Below are positions 25,184-34,412 of a stretch of 64,000 nucleotides of DNA, piece by piece. The stretch is from Marinoscillum furvescens DSM 4134 (GTDB taxonomy: Bacteria > Bacteroidota > Bacteroidia > Cytophagales > Cyclobacteriaceae): positions 1 through 64,000 of the forward strand of contig NZ_QREG01000008.1 of assembly GCF_003386095.1 (NCBI RefSeq). Reading direction: 5' to 3'. Below the pieces are notes generated by a model. The model had not been told where the DNA came from, made no database searches, and saw only the letters and a program-made list of their open reading frames with translations. A program made the position numbers and the translations under genes. Within the stretch, counting starts at the first letter, position 1. Every line of letters begins with the position of its first letter.

Positions 25184-27817
25184 ATGAAGACCAAACTTGA
25201 TTTATTCAAAACCACTTTATTAATGCTTACTTTATTGAGTTTACTCATGCTCGTAAGCTGTATAGAAGACAACACCCCCACACCCGACGAAAATTACGAA
25301 CTGACTGCTGTGATTGACTACTCCCCGGAAACTCCCGAAGTAGATGAAGAGGTTTCTGTAAACGCATATGCTTCTATAGACCCAGACATGATCGGCTATG
25401 AGGCTACCTGGGCACTGGTGACCACCCCTGACGGCAGCAAAGCCTCCATGGCTACCAACACCAGCCTTGAGAGCTCTTTCACTCCAGATTTGGAAGGTAC
25501 CTATGAAGTAAGCCTTACCATCACCAATGACGAAAATGAAATTTCCGACACGGCTACTAAAAGCATTATGGTGGTGGCAAAAGGCACCACTGAGCTAAGC
25601 GGGTCATATTCCGAAGACCTGATCCTCGAAGACATCCATGAGGACCCTGACCAGGCAGACTATCTGGTGGTCGACAACCTGTATATCGGAGCAAAGATGA
25701 GCGTAGCTCCTGGAGTCGTAATCCATGTACAGGAAAACAAGGCCATCACCATATTGGAGTCTGGCACCATAAGCGCTGAAGGCACCGCACAAGACAGCAT
25801 CACTTTCACCTCCGCAAACATCGAAGGTGCTACTTTATGGAAAGGCATATTTATCCAATCTGGCACTTCACAAAATAAGCTTTCCTATACAAACATTGCC
25901 TATGCAGGAAACTCTGAAATAGACTTTACTGGAGCTAATTACAAAGCTGCAGTTGGGGTAGGCGCTAGCGGAAAAGCAAACATAGACAACTCCACATTTG
26001 CAAATAATGAAGGCTATGCCGTTTACGCTGATGATGATGGAGGCCTGCTCGCAAACTTTACAGCAAACCACTTTGCAAGCAATGAGCACGCTGTAGGCGT
26101 ATGGGCTGGCACCGTAGATGCTATAGATGAAAGCACCACTTTTGAGTCCAACTCACAAAGCGATGTAACCATTTTTGCGTCCACTCATGCTGAAGGCAAC
26201 GAAACTACCTGGAGCAAACTCAATGGATCGGCAGCTTATACCCTAGCCGGCGACCTCAAAATCAACGGAACCCTCACCCTATCCCCTGGTGTGCAATTTC
26301 ATATAGTCGAAAACGTAGACATCAGCGTATATGGAGCACTCATAGCAAAAGGTGATGCTACCGATGGGATCGTGTTTACCAGCAAAAGCCCAGAGGAAAA
26401 CCTGCATTGGCAAGGGATATACATTGGCTCGGCAGATGGTAGAAACGCACTGGAATATGTTACCATCTCCTATGCTGGCAGCTCCGACTTTGACTTTACA
26501 GGCTACAACCATGCTGCAGCCTGCGGGGTAGAGTCAGACGGCAAAATATCCGTAACAAACAGTCGATTTGAAAACAACCTCGGGTATGGCCTTTATTTAG
26601 ACGATGACGGAGGACAGCTTGGCACGTTTGCCAAAAACACGTTTATCAATAACGACAGAGCTGTGGGCCTTCCTGCAAATGAAGCTGAAGACCTGGATAG
26701 TGAAAGCACTTTTACCAATAATGCAAACGCCGATGTAGAAATATTTAGCTCTACCTATGGCGCCTCCAATACCAGCACATGGCCGTCATTGGGTAACGAT
26801 GCCTCCTACCGGGTATCTGGCAACCTTTACATAGAAGGAGCACTTACTGTAGATGCTGGGGCGCTTTTTGAAGTAGATGAAGACAAACTCATAACTGTAA
26901 GCGGCTCGCTCACTGCCAATGGCACAGCGGCAAATCACGTAGTTTTTACCTCATCTAACCTAAGTGGCGGACTTAGATGGAAAGGCCTGTATTTCACCTC
27001 CAGCTCCAGCCTCAACCACCTCACCTACACTGAGGTAGCTCATGCAGGAAATAGCCCAATAGACTTTAGTGGCACCAATCACGCAGCGGGAATAGGAGTA
27101 GATCGCTATGGGAAAATTTCGCTCACTAATTGCACGGTAACAGACCACACAGAGTTTGGACTTTATATAGACAATGACGGAGGTCAAATAGAAACCTTTA
27201 CCACCAATCACTTTGAAAACAACGAACATGCCATTGGCTTACCGGCTAACGAAGTGGATGCCATAGATGGTGCTACTACATTTAGCAACAATAGCCAGTC
27301 TGCTGTAGCAGTTTTCGCTTCTGATTTGGCAGACACCAAAACGGTCACCTGGAACAAACTCTCACAAAACGCAGCCTACAGAATACGCGGCAATGTGGAA
27401 ATAGACGGAGTGCTTACCATAGCCCCGGGCACCACACTCACAATGGACGAAGATGTACAGCTCGAGGTTTATGGTGCTTTGATAGCAGAAGGATCCAGTG
27501 CTGAAATCATCACCTTTACCTCCTCCAACATCCAGGGAGGCCTACTGTGGAAGGGCATCTTTATCCAGTCTTCAGATAGCCGCAATAGCCTAAATCATAC
27601 ATTGATTTCATATGGCGGCAAATCAGACCATGAGTTCTTTGGTGAGAATTTTTCTGCCAACGTGGGCGTAAACAGGTCTGGAAATCTAACAATCACAAAC
27701 TCCACCATCTCCAATAGCGGAGGATATGGTGTCTACTCCATCGGTACTACCAATGCTTTTTCAGGAGCAAGCGCCAACAATACCTTTATGAACAATCCTC
27801 TGGGCAACAGTCAGTAG
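25184..27817 (+). CDS. Large lipoprotein: PKD-like domain plus four beta-helix repeats
   Basis: This 877-aa protein has a lipoprotein signal (LLMLVSC, Cys near 26), a PKD-like immunoglobulin domain (about 38-130, ending with YEVSLTITNDENE and TATKSIMVV), then four homologous units of about 190 residues. Each unit starts like AAYTLAGDLKINGTLT, then LSPGVQFHI, a WKGIFIQS-type turn, NxxxYTxIxYAG, a DDDGG motif and a closing Asn-rich stretch. This is right-handed parallel beta-helix architecture, as in adhesins and polysaccharide-binding proteins. The last unit is shortened. No catalytic residues are evident. A strong terminator follows, and an ECF sigma/kinase pair lies downstream. Confidence 0.8.
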   Translation: MKTKLDLFKTTLLMLTLLSLLMLVSCIEDNTPTPDENYELTAVIDYSPETPEVDEEVSVNAYASIDPDMIGYEATWALVTTPDGSKASMATNTSLESSFTPDLEGTYEVSLTITNDENEISDTATKSIMVVAKGTTELSGSYSEDLILEDIHEDPDQADYLVVDNLYIGAKMSVAPGVVIHVQENKAITILESGTISAEGTAQDSITFTSANIEGATLWKGIFIQSGTSQNKLSYTNIAYAGNSEIDFTGANYKAAVGVGASGKANIDNSTFANNEGYAVYADDDGGLLANFTANHFASNEHAVGVWAGTVDAIDESTTFESNSQSDVTIFASTHAEGNETTWSKLNGSAAYTLAGDLKINGTLTLSPGVQFHIVENVDISVYGALIAKGDATDGIVFTSKSPEENLHWQGIYIGSADGRNALEYVTISYAGSSDFDFTGYNHAAACGVESDGKISVTNSRFENNLGYGLYLDDDGGQLGTFAKNTFINNDRAVGLPANEAEDLDSESTFTNNANADVEIFSSTYGASNTSTWPSLGNDASYRVSGNLYIEGALTVDAGALFEVDEDKLITVSGSLTANGTAANHVVFTSSNLSGGLRWKGLYFTSSSSLNHLTYTEVAHAGNSPIDFSGTNHAAGIGVDRYGKISLTNCTVTDHTEFGLYIDNDGGQIETFTTNHFENNEHAIGLPANEVDAIDGATTFSNNSQSAVAVFASDLADTKTVTWNKLSQNAAYRIRGNVEIDGVLTIAPGTTLTMDEDVQLEVYGALIAEGSSAEIITFTSSNIQGGLLWKGIFIQSSDSRNSLNHTLISYGGKSDHEFFGENFSANVGVNRSGNLTITNSTISNSGGYGVYSIGTTNAFSGASANNTFMNNPLGNSQ
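25655..27817 (+). repeat. Four tandem in-frame repeats of about 570 bases
   Basis: Units begin near 25655, 26231, 26801 and 27371, giving lengths of 576, 570, 570 and about 447 (truncated). The units are divergent in DNA but clearly alignable as protein, so the duplications are old. Confidence 0.8.
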
Positions 27818-27849
27818 TCTTCTTCATATAAGGTAGGTTAAGGCGCGAG

Positions 27850-27880
27850 GGCCACCCTGTTGGGTGGCCATTCGTTTTTT
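27850..27880 (+). terminator. Terminator after the beta-helix lipoprotein gene
   Basis: GGCCACCC pairs with GGGTGGCC around a TGTT loop, followed by TTCGTTTTTT. It separates the lipoprotein transcript from the sigma factor gene. Confidence 0.9.
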
Positions 27881-27970
27881 ACTCATCCACCATGAAGTGC
27901 AAATCTCCCGCTCAAATAGGATTAAATCCATATTTTTTAGTAACTTTCCGCTAAACAAACCGCTCTAAGA

Positions 27971-28552
27971 ATGCTTGCTGAAAAAGAACTGGACAAGCTC
28001 ATTCAAAGAATAAATCAGGGAGACACCAAAGCCCTGGACCATCTTTTCCCTTTGGTCTACGAAGAGCTTCGCAAAAGTGCTCACTTACTACGTAGGAGGT
28101 TTCAAAAGCAAGAAACCCTTAACACCACCGCTCTGGTACATGAAGCGTATTTTAAGCTCGCCAAAGCTGACCTCAGCCAACTGCAGAACAAAGAGCATTT
28201 TTTTAATTTGGCAAGCAAAGCCATACGCCAAATACTCGTAAATGCCTGTCAGAAGCAACGTACCCAAAAGCGAAAAAAGAATCAGCCGCACCTTCCCATA
28301 GAAGATCTCGAAGAGCAATTAAATTTCAGTGAAGACACGAGAGATGCCATTTTACAAATACATGATGCTCTTCAAGTATTAGAAAAGCAGCAGCCACACT
28401 ACGGAAAAATAGTAGAGTGTCGTTTTTTTGCGGGACTCTCCATAGACGAAACTGCTCAGGTACTGGGCACCAGTCCCAGTACTGTAAAGCGTAAATGGAG
28501 CATGGCCAAAACCTGGCTACACATGCAGCTCACACCCAACATGGCCTATTGA
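27971..28552 (+). CDS. ECF-type sigma factor paired with a Ser/Thr kinase
   Basis: This 193-aa ECF-family sigma factor of the Sigma70_ECF type has region 2 with TTALVHEAYFKLAKAD and the NLASKAIRQILVNACQ helix, then region 4 with GLSIDETAQVLGTSPSTVKR as its helix-turn-helix. No anti-sigma factor is encoded; instead a transmembrane Ser/Thr kinase starts 4 bases after the stop. In Xanthomonas (ECF43/EcfK-PknS) such sigma factors are activated by phosphorylation, so kinase control is inferred here. An imperfect -7 element TAACTTTC is at 27941. Confidence 0.88.
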   Translation: MLAEKELDKLIQRINQGDTKALDHLFPLVYEELRKSAHLLRRRFQKQETLNTTALVHEAYFKLAKADLSQLQNKEHFFNLASKAIRQILVNACQKQRTQKRKKNQPHLPIEDLEEQLNFSEDTRDAILQIHDALQVLEKQQPHYGKIVECRFFAGLSIDETAQVLGTSPSTVKRKWSMAKTWLHMQLTPNMAY

Positions 28553-28555
28553 TTT

Positions 28556-31024
28556 ATGGAAGAGGGGTTTTCGCATGAGGAATGGAAAGCGTTTCTTAAT
28601 GAGATGGGGGTGGAAGAAGCCGATTTCCCAGCACCACCACCAGAAGTAAACGACTATTTCCAACAACTGGAAAAGAAACTCTCCGCAGAGCTCTCACAAT
28701 GCCTCAATAGTGAGCTGCCACCAGCTTATACCATTGGCAATTACACCATAGATCATACCCTGGCCACAGGAGGCATGGCTACTGTTTACCTGGCCAGTAG
28801 AAGCGATGGAATGTACGACCAAAAAGTAGCCATCAAAGTACTCTCCCCTATACTACATACCGACAAACACCTCGAGTACTTTCAAAAAGAACGCCAAATA
28901 CTGGCCCGACTAAATCATCCGGCAATCGCTCGAATACTGGATGGAGGAGTCACTCAAGAAGGCGCTCCATACTTCATCATGGAGTATGTAGATGGACTTA
29001 CACTAGATCAGCACTGCCACCAGCATCAGCCTTCGCTCCGGCACATTGCACACTTATTTATGCAAATAGCTGATGCTCTGGCCCATGCACACGCCAAGCT
29101 TATTCTTCACCGTGACTTAAAACCAACAAACATTCTGGTAAAGTCTAACGGAGAAATCAAATTACTCGATTTTGGGATCGGTCATGCACTCACAGCAAAA
29201 AACAACACCGGTGCCGGTACACTTGCCTATAGCTCTCCTGAGCAGCTCCATGGTGAAACCATCGATACCGCTTCAGATATTTTTCAGCTAGGCATATGCT
29301 TGTATGAGCTTTGCACCTCCCAAAAACCCTTTGGCAAAACCCGGGAACAAATCACGAAGAACTTACAAAATCCCTCACCTACACCCGCTCACGAGATCAA
29401 CGCTCAAGTAAGTAAATCACTAAGTGCTGTGGTAGGCAAATGCCTGAAAGGCAAGAAAGAAAACAGGTACCCTACGGCCAGTGCCCTCAAAGAAGACCTT
29501 ATACGATGCATCAACCACCAACCGGTGGCGGCCCCCATCAGCTGGCAAACCAAAACTGCACTCTACGTGCGTAGAAACTGGATGGTACTTTGCCTTTCGC
29601 TGGTGCTATTCAGCACGATACTTATTGCTTTTCTGATCTACAAAAAACAAGCCGACAGGATTTTTGAAGAGCATCAAAAAGCGCAAGCCACCCTTACCTT
29701 TCTTCGAAAAGTCTTTGATGGAGGAGATCCGAACCTGCCAGCATCCAAAGACCTAACTCCTGCCGACCTGCTCAAAAAAAGAGCCGATGACATAGCAAAA
29801 ATCAAGGAGCCCTCTGTACGGGCCTATGTGTCCACGGAGCTCGCCAGGCTGTATCACAAATTGGGGCTTTGGACGGAAGCTAGCCCCTTACTCATCAACG
29901 CAGTATCATTTTATCAGCAGTCGCCCAGTGAACATGCAACCTCGCTGGGACGTACACTTACCGAGCTGTCTGCCAATTACCGAAACCTCTCTCAATTTGA
30001 CAAGGCGGACTCCACCCTATCACACGCCATCGACCTATTAACCAAAAACTTACCCGAAACAGCGCTACCTCTCGCTTACGCGCTAAAAGACAAAAGCTAC
30101 CTCTGCTACAAACGCGCAGCCTATGAAGACGGCATTTCCTCAGCACATCGGGCCATAGCACTGCTAGAAAACGCACCCACTACGCCCTCATCCGAACCGC
30201 CAATCGAAATAGCTCTGGCTTTTGCTTATAACAACCTTAGCTTAAACCTGCGTGAGCTTTCCCTATACGATGATGCACTCAAGGCGTGCCAAAAAGCCCT
30301 TTCCACTGGAGAGCATTTTTTTGAACATGACAACACCGTGCGGTTTATACCGCTCGGCAATCTGGCCATCATCTACAACCGAATGGGCAACTATGAGCAT
30401 CAAATCAAGATTTTGCATCAAAAATTAATAGAAGAAAAAGAATACTTTGCGGAGGACAACCCCCAACTAATCAACACCATCGCCAACCTGGGAGCCGCCT
30501 ACTACAAAACAGGGAATTATCACCGATCCGACTCTCTCAACCTGATCGCATATCATAAGTACAAAAACCTATACGGAAAAGAACACCATCATTCCATCAG
30601 CTCATTGTACAACCTGGGAAATAGCAAATACAGCCAGGGACAATTCGGTGAAGCGATTGGTTATTTTGAGCAGGTGCTAAAAGTAGACATTCGACAATTT
30701 GGCGCTGACCACCCGTATGTAGCCGGAGACTATATCAGCCTCGGACTGGCTACAGAAGGAGAAAAAAATTACGCTCAGGCTGAAAAGTATTACCATCAGG
30801 CGCTCAGCATCTACCAAAACAAGTTTGGAAAAAACCATCAAAAAGTCAGCTACACACACTACCTGCTCGCTGAACTCCACGGCGTAACGGGAAATCTACC
30901 ATCCGCCGAAAAACACTACAAAACCGCAATTGAAATAGGCCAAAATGTGCTGGACGACAAGCACCCCGAGCTCATCAAATATCACGAAGGCCTTAGTTCC
31001 CTCCTCAAGAAACAGTCTATTTAG
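28556..31024 (+). CDS. Transmembrane Ser/Thr protein kinase with TPR sensor part
   Basis: This 822-aa protein has a Hanks-type kinase domain at about 62-320: glycine loop LATGGMATVYLA, lysine in VAIK (K94), HRDLKPTN (184-191), DFG (204-206) and SPEQL. All catalytic residues are present, so it should be active. One membrane helix (about 341-361) separates it from a long extracytoplasmic TPR array (about 400-822) of the kinesin-light-chain type, such as NLAIIYNRMGNYEHQIKI and SLGLATEGEKNYAQAEKYY. It starts 4 bases after the sigma gene and likely phosphorylates it in response to an envelope signal. Confidence 0.9.
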   Translation: MEEGFSHEEWKAFLNEMGVEEADFPAPPPEVNDYFQQLEKKLSAELSQCLNSELPPAYTIGNYTIDHTLATGGMATVYLASRSDGMYDQKVAIKVLSPILHTDKHLEYFQKERQILARLNHPAIARILDGGVTQEGAPYFIMEYVDGLTLDQHCHQHQPSLRHIAHLFMQIADALAHAHAKLILHRDLKPTNILVKSNGEIKLLDFGIGHALTAKNNTGAGTLAYSSPEQLHGETIDTASDIFQLGICLYELCTSQKPFGKTREQITKNLQNPSPTPAHEINAQVSKSLSAVVGKCLKGKKENRYPTASALKEDLIRCINHQPVAAPISWQTKTALYVRRNWMVLCLSLVLFSTILIAFLIYKKQADRIFEEHQKAQATLTFLRKVFDGGDPNLPASKDLTPADLLKKRADDIAKIKEPSVRAYVSTELARLYHKLGLWTEASPLLINAVSFYQQSPSEHATSLGRTLTELSANYRNLSQFDKADSTLSHAIDLLTKNLPETALPLAYALKDKSYLCYKRAAYEDGISSAHRAIALLENAPTTPSSEPPIEIALAFAYNNLSLNLRELSLYDDALKACQKALSTGEHFFEHDNTVRFIPLGNLAIIYNRMGNYEHQIKILHQKLIEEKEYFAEDNPQLINTIANLGAAYYKTGNYHRSDSLNLIAYHKYKNLYGKEHHHSISSLYNLGNSKYSQGQFGEAIGYFEQVLKVDIRQFGADHPYVAGDYISLGLATEGEKNYAQAEKYYHQALSIYQNKFGKNHQKVSYTHYLLAELHGVTGNLPSAEKHYKTAIEIGQNVLDDKHPELIKYHEGLSSLLKKQSI

Positions 31025-31040
31025 CTATTAATTGGTCAAT

Positions 31041-31089
31041 TTCTACAAATACGAAATAAATATTCGCCTCATATTCTACAAATACGAAA
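31041..31089 (+). repeat. Tandem 16-base direct repeats, likely PadR operator
   Basis: TTCTACAAATACGAAA occurs at 31041-31056 and again at 31074-31089, a 33-base (about three helical turns) spacing, each followed by a similar TAATAT/TAAATAT. The second copy covers the -33 region of the promoter whose -7 box is at 31099. This placement suits a repressor, most simply the PadR protein encoded next. Confidence 0.6.
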
Positions 31090-31098
31090 CTAATATCA

Positions 31099-31106
31099 TA
31101 CATTTG
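31099..31106 (+). promoter_or_regulatory. -7 box TACATTTG of the padR-permease operon
   Basis: This is an exact TAnnTTTG match 19 bases upstream of the padR ATG. No TTG stands at -33; that region is occupied by the second copy of the direct repeat. Confidence 0.55.
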
Positions 31107-31125
31107 GCAAAAAACAGCTTCAAAC

Positions 31126-31461
31126 ATGAAGGGAACCCAACTTGGAGAACTCGAAGAATTGATACTGCTGACCGTGGCCAGCCTGTATGACGATGCTTAT
31201 GGAGTGGCGATCATGAAGGAAATAGCAGAGCGCACCAATCGAAAAATCACCATTAGCACGGTGCACGCCGCACTCAAACGCCTTGAAGAAAAAGGATTCT
31301 GTACTTCACGCTACGATGGAGCCACTCCCGAACGTGGTGGTCGGCGCAAACACTTGTTTCGTGTAACAGCAGCTGGTCAGCAGGCACTGGAAAACTCCCG
31401 TGCTATCCGCAACTCCCTTTGGGACCGCATCCCAAAAATCGCATTTGAGCATGGGAAGTAA
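31126..31461 (+). CDS. PadR-family transcriptional regulator
   Basis: This 111-aa winged-helix repressor has the GELEELILLTVASLYDDAYG start, the recognition region ISTVHAALKRLEEKGFCTS and the wing PERGGRRKHLFRVTAAGQ, all typical of PadR. It lies at the head of an operon with an FtsX-type permease whose start overlaps its end by 11 bases, so it probably represses itself and the permease through the tandem repeats upstream. Confidence 0.92.
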   Translation: MKGTQLGELEELILLTVASLYDDAYGVAIMKEIAERTNRKITISTVHAALKRLEEKGFCTSRYDGATPERGGRRKHLFRVTAAGQQALENSRAIRNSLWDRIPKIAFEHGK

Positions 31462-34012
31462 ACTAAATACCTGGCTAGACAGACTTCTCGAGCGGTTTTG
31501 CGATCCTCACCTTTTTGAGGGCATCAAAGGGGACCTGCTGGAGCTATACGCCTATGATTTGGAGACTGGTAGTACCCAAAAGGCCAAATGGCGACACCTG
31601 CTTCGAGTAATTGGCTTTTTTCGAATCGTTTTTCTCAACAAAAGCCGTTCTATGCTTTGGCAAAAAGTCGCGCTGCTTCGATCCTATTTCACGACTACAT
31701 GGCGAGTAGGATTGCGCAACAAAACCTCTACTACGGTAAACCTATCCGGCCTCATTCTCGGCATCACTGCATGTATCTTTCTTGCACTGTATATCCATCA
31801 TGAATGGAGCTACGAACGGCATTTCACCAACCATGAACGCACCTATCGTCTGGTGATAGACATGGAATACGGCAATGAACTGGTGGAACTGGCCATCACC
31901 CCTACAGGTCTGGCTCACAAGGTACACAGCGAGCTATCGCAAGTTACCAGTCACACCATCCTCCGGAGGTATAGCCACTTTCACTTCCACAAAGGTGAAG
32001 AGCTCGTCTCCATCAAACGCATGTACCGTACCGACCAAAACCTCCACGAAATCTTCGACTATCAATGGGTGGCAGGCGATCCGCTACAAGCTCTCAAAAA
32101 CCCGCATAGCCTGGTAGTGACCACCACGACTGCCCAGCGCCTATTCGGTGACTCCTACGCTTTGGGACAAACGATCACTGCCGACGATGGATCGATTTAC
32201 ACCGTAACGGGCATTATCACAGACCCACCTGCCACGAGCCATTTTCACCCGGAAGCATTTGTCTCCATGACAGATCCTACCGAGCAGCTCAGCATGGATG
32301 CCTGGCGATGGGCCGCTTACATCCAACTCAAAGAAGGCGTACAGGCCGCGGCCTTTCAGCAGGAGCTGGACCAACTGGCCAATGAAATTTTTACGGCAAC
32401 CGGGCACAATGGCCGGGGAAAAATCTGGGTAAAAATGCAGCCGCTCACAGACATACATTTCACCTCGCGGCGTAAGTTTGAACTGGAGCCTAATGATGGC
32501 AACCTACTCTACCTCAAAGGATTTTGCATCTTGTTTTTGCTCATCCTGCTCATGAGCATCGTCAACTTCATCAACCTAAGTACCGCCCAGGCATCCCAGC
32601 GATTGAAGGAAATTCAAGTCCGCAAAACTTTTGGAGCCTTCCAGGGGAATATTCGCGGCCAGTTTCTCTTCGAAACCGCATGCTACGTGCTGTTTGCGCT
32701 TCTTATCAGCATACTACTTGTAGGCCTACTACAGCCTGCTTTTGAGCACTTTGCGGAAGTCTCGTCACCACTCTCCATAGACTGGCCAACCGGGGGATTG
32801 GTCATTGGGGGCTTTTTGGTGCTGACGTATGCCACCGGACTATATCCGGCAAAGTATGTTGCCAAACTGGCCGCTTCCCGAAACCCAAAAACCAAAGGAT
32901 TCCGATCCTCCCTGGTCCTGATCCAACTGACCTTGTGCACGCTGGTGATCTCTGCTACCACTGTCATCTATCTGCAGATCAACTTTATGAACCAGCAAGA
33001 TCTGGGATTCAACAAGGAGCAGGTCATGTATGTGAATTTGGATCAAAGCGATCGGGAGCATTTTCACGAACTATCAAATGCCCTACAGCAGCTGCCTGCA
33101 GTCACTCACGTGGCAGCTACTTATCAACTTCCCGGTGACATCCCTCCAGTGAACAACTTTCAATTTCACACCGCAGATGGCGAACAAAAGCTGGTATGCC
33201 CACACATCTACGTAGATCATGGTTTTTTGGATGCCTTGCAAATCGAGCTACTGGCCGGCTCCAACTTCAAACCCTACCGTGGTGAAGAGTCCATAGGCTT
33301 GATCGTGAATGAGCAGTTTCTTAGAAGCACGGGCTGGTCTCCACAAGAGGCTATCGGCAAAACGTTGAAGTCCGGCACACGTTTCGAAGACAAGATCATC
33401 GGCGTAATCCGCAACTTTCATTTCAACTCGCTCCATACGGCTATAGAACCGCTCGTGATCAGGCATGCTTCTGGCAGCCAATACATGCTCGTTCGGTTAG
33501 CTACTCAGGACCTTTCGGCTACCATCAACCAAATGACAGACACCTGGCAAGAAATCGCCCAGACTCCCGAAGTGAATTTTGCTTTTCTGGACCAAAACTT
33601 TCAGCAACAGTATAACAAGGATGAAAAACGTGCCGATTTTTTCGCAGGCACATCGCTGCTGATCATTTTCATATCCCTAAGTGGACTTTTCGGACTGAGT
33701 ACCTACGCCGCACAAAGACGCCTCAAAGAAATGAGCATCCGAAAAGTACATGGAGCCAATCAGTGGCATATCATCCAACTAATGACTGGACCATTTTTCA
33801 GGCTCTCTCTACTGGCCGCTGTTTTAGCAACCCCTGCAGCCTACTGGCTGCTCACTCGGTGGCTTCAAAATTTTGCTTATGCCATTACGCTCCAATGGTG
33901 GATGCTGCTAGTGCCCGTCAGCCTGCTCATGCTCCTGGTGGTGAGCGTATTGAGTGTTAAGTGCTTTCAGGTCGTCTGGATCAATCCTGCCAAAATATTG
34001 CGAAACGAATAA
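31451..34012 (+). CDS. FtsX/MacB-type ABC permease with N-terminal prefix domain
   Basis: This 853-aa protein has an N-terminal soluble prefix of about 70 residues (LERFCDPHLFEGIKGDLLEL, the 'permease prefix domain' type), then two MacB-like halves, each with a periplasmic domain and FtsX helices (TTVNLSGLILGITACIFLAL; ASQRLKEIQVRKTFGAFQGN; LKEMSIRKVHGANQWHI). No ATPase gene is adjacent, although FtsX permeases need one. ATG 31451 is chosen because the prefix starts there; the longer frame begins inside padR. Its role is probably envelope stress or peptide export, unproven. Confidence 0.88.
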   Translation: MGSKLNTWLDRLLERFCDPHLFEGIKGDLLELYAYDLETGSTQKAKWRHLLRVIGFFRIVFLNKSRSMLWQKVALLRSYFTTTWRVGLRNKTSTTVNLSGLILGITACIFLALYIHHEWSYERHFTNHERTYRLVIDMEYGNELVELAITPTGLAHKVHSELSQVTSHTILRRYSHFHFHKGEELVSIKRMYRTDQNLHEIFDYQWVAGDPLQALKNPHSLVVTTTTAQRLFGDSYALGQTITADDGSIYTVTGIITDPPATSHFHPEAFVSMTDPTEQLSMDAWRWAAYIQLKEGVQAAAFQQELDQLANEIFTATGHNGRGKIWVKMQPLTDIHFTSRRKFELEPNDGNLLYLKGFCILFLLILLMSIVNFINLSTAQASQRLKEIQVRKTFGAFQGNIRGQFLFETACYVLFALLISILLVGLLQPAFEHFAEVSSPLSIDWPTGGLVIGGFLVLTYATGLYPAKYVAKLAASRNPKTKGFRSSLVLIQLTLCTLVISATTVIYLQINFMNQQDLGFNKEQVMYVNLDQSDREHFHELSNALQQLPAVTHVAATYQLPGDIPPVNNFQFHTADGEQKLVCPHIYVDHGFLDALQIELLAGSNFKPYRGEESIGLIVNEQFLRSTGWSPQEAIGKTLKSGTRFEDKIIGVIRNFHFNSLHTAIEPLVIRHASGSQYMLVRLATQDLSATINQMTDTWQEIAQTPEVNFAFLDQNFQQQYNKDEKRADFFAGTSLLIIFISLSGLFGLSTYAAQRRLKEMSIRKVHGANQWHIIQLMTGPFFRLSLLAAVLATPAAYWLLTRWLQNFAYAITLQWWMLLVPVSLLMLLVVSVLSVKCFQVVWINPAKILRNE

Positions 34013-34025
34013 ACCCAATCAGAAT

Positions 34026-34409
34026 ATGACACAGCTTACAACATTTACGCTACTGTTCATTGTCAGTCTTTTCACACCTCAGAATGACTCGACCCTATAT
34101 GGCAAATGGATCATGTACAAAGTACTCGAAGGTGGTGAAGATGTAACCTCCACTCATAACCCTGAAGCTGATCGCTTCATTATTTTTAAGCCAAACGGCA
34201 CCTTTGAAAGTGGCGGCACCCCTTACGGGAAAAACACAGGTAAGTTCACTTTTCAGGAAAACAACACCCTCTATCTGGATAGTGATGCCGGTAGCGAAGA
34301 TGACAGCTATTGGACCTGGGAAATTTCAGGCAGTGAAATGACCTGGACCGGCGTGGGTTCTCCACGCGCCGAACAGTTCACCATCATTCACAGACGCACC
34401 GCAGAGTAG
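34026..34409 (+). CDS. Small secreted lipocalin-like protein
   Basis: The 127-aa product from ATG 34026 has a signal peptide (TFTLLFIVSLFT) and a single beta-barrel-like domain with LYGKWIMYKVLEGGED, FIIFKPNGTFESGG and MTWTGVGSP, resembling lipocalin-like domains common in Bacteroidota. The ligand is unknown. It lies 13 bases behind the permease and may be the third gene of the PadR operon. The longer frame starting inside the permease gene is rejected. Confidence 0.65.
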   Translation: MTQLTTFTLLFIVSLFTPQNDSTLYGKWIMYKVLEGGEDVTSTHNPEADRFIIFKPNGTFESGGTPYGKNTGKFTFQENNTLYLDSDAGSEDDSYWTWEISGSEMTWTGVGSPRAEQFTIIHRRTAE

Positions 34410-34412
34410 CTG

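Noticed and set aside
25655-27817. CRISPR-like or phage tail-fibre repeat array
   Set aside because: Units are in-frame protein duplications of 570 bases inside one lipoprotein gene; no phage genes or spacers are near.
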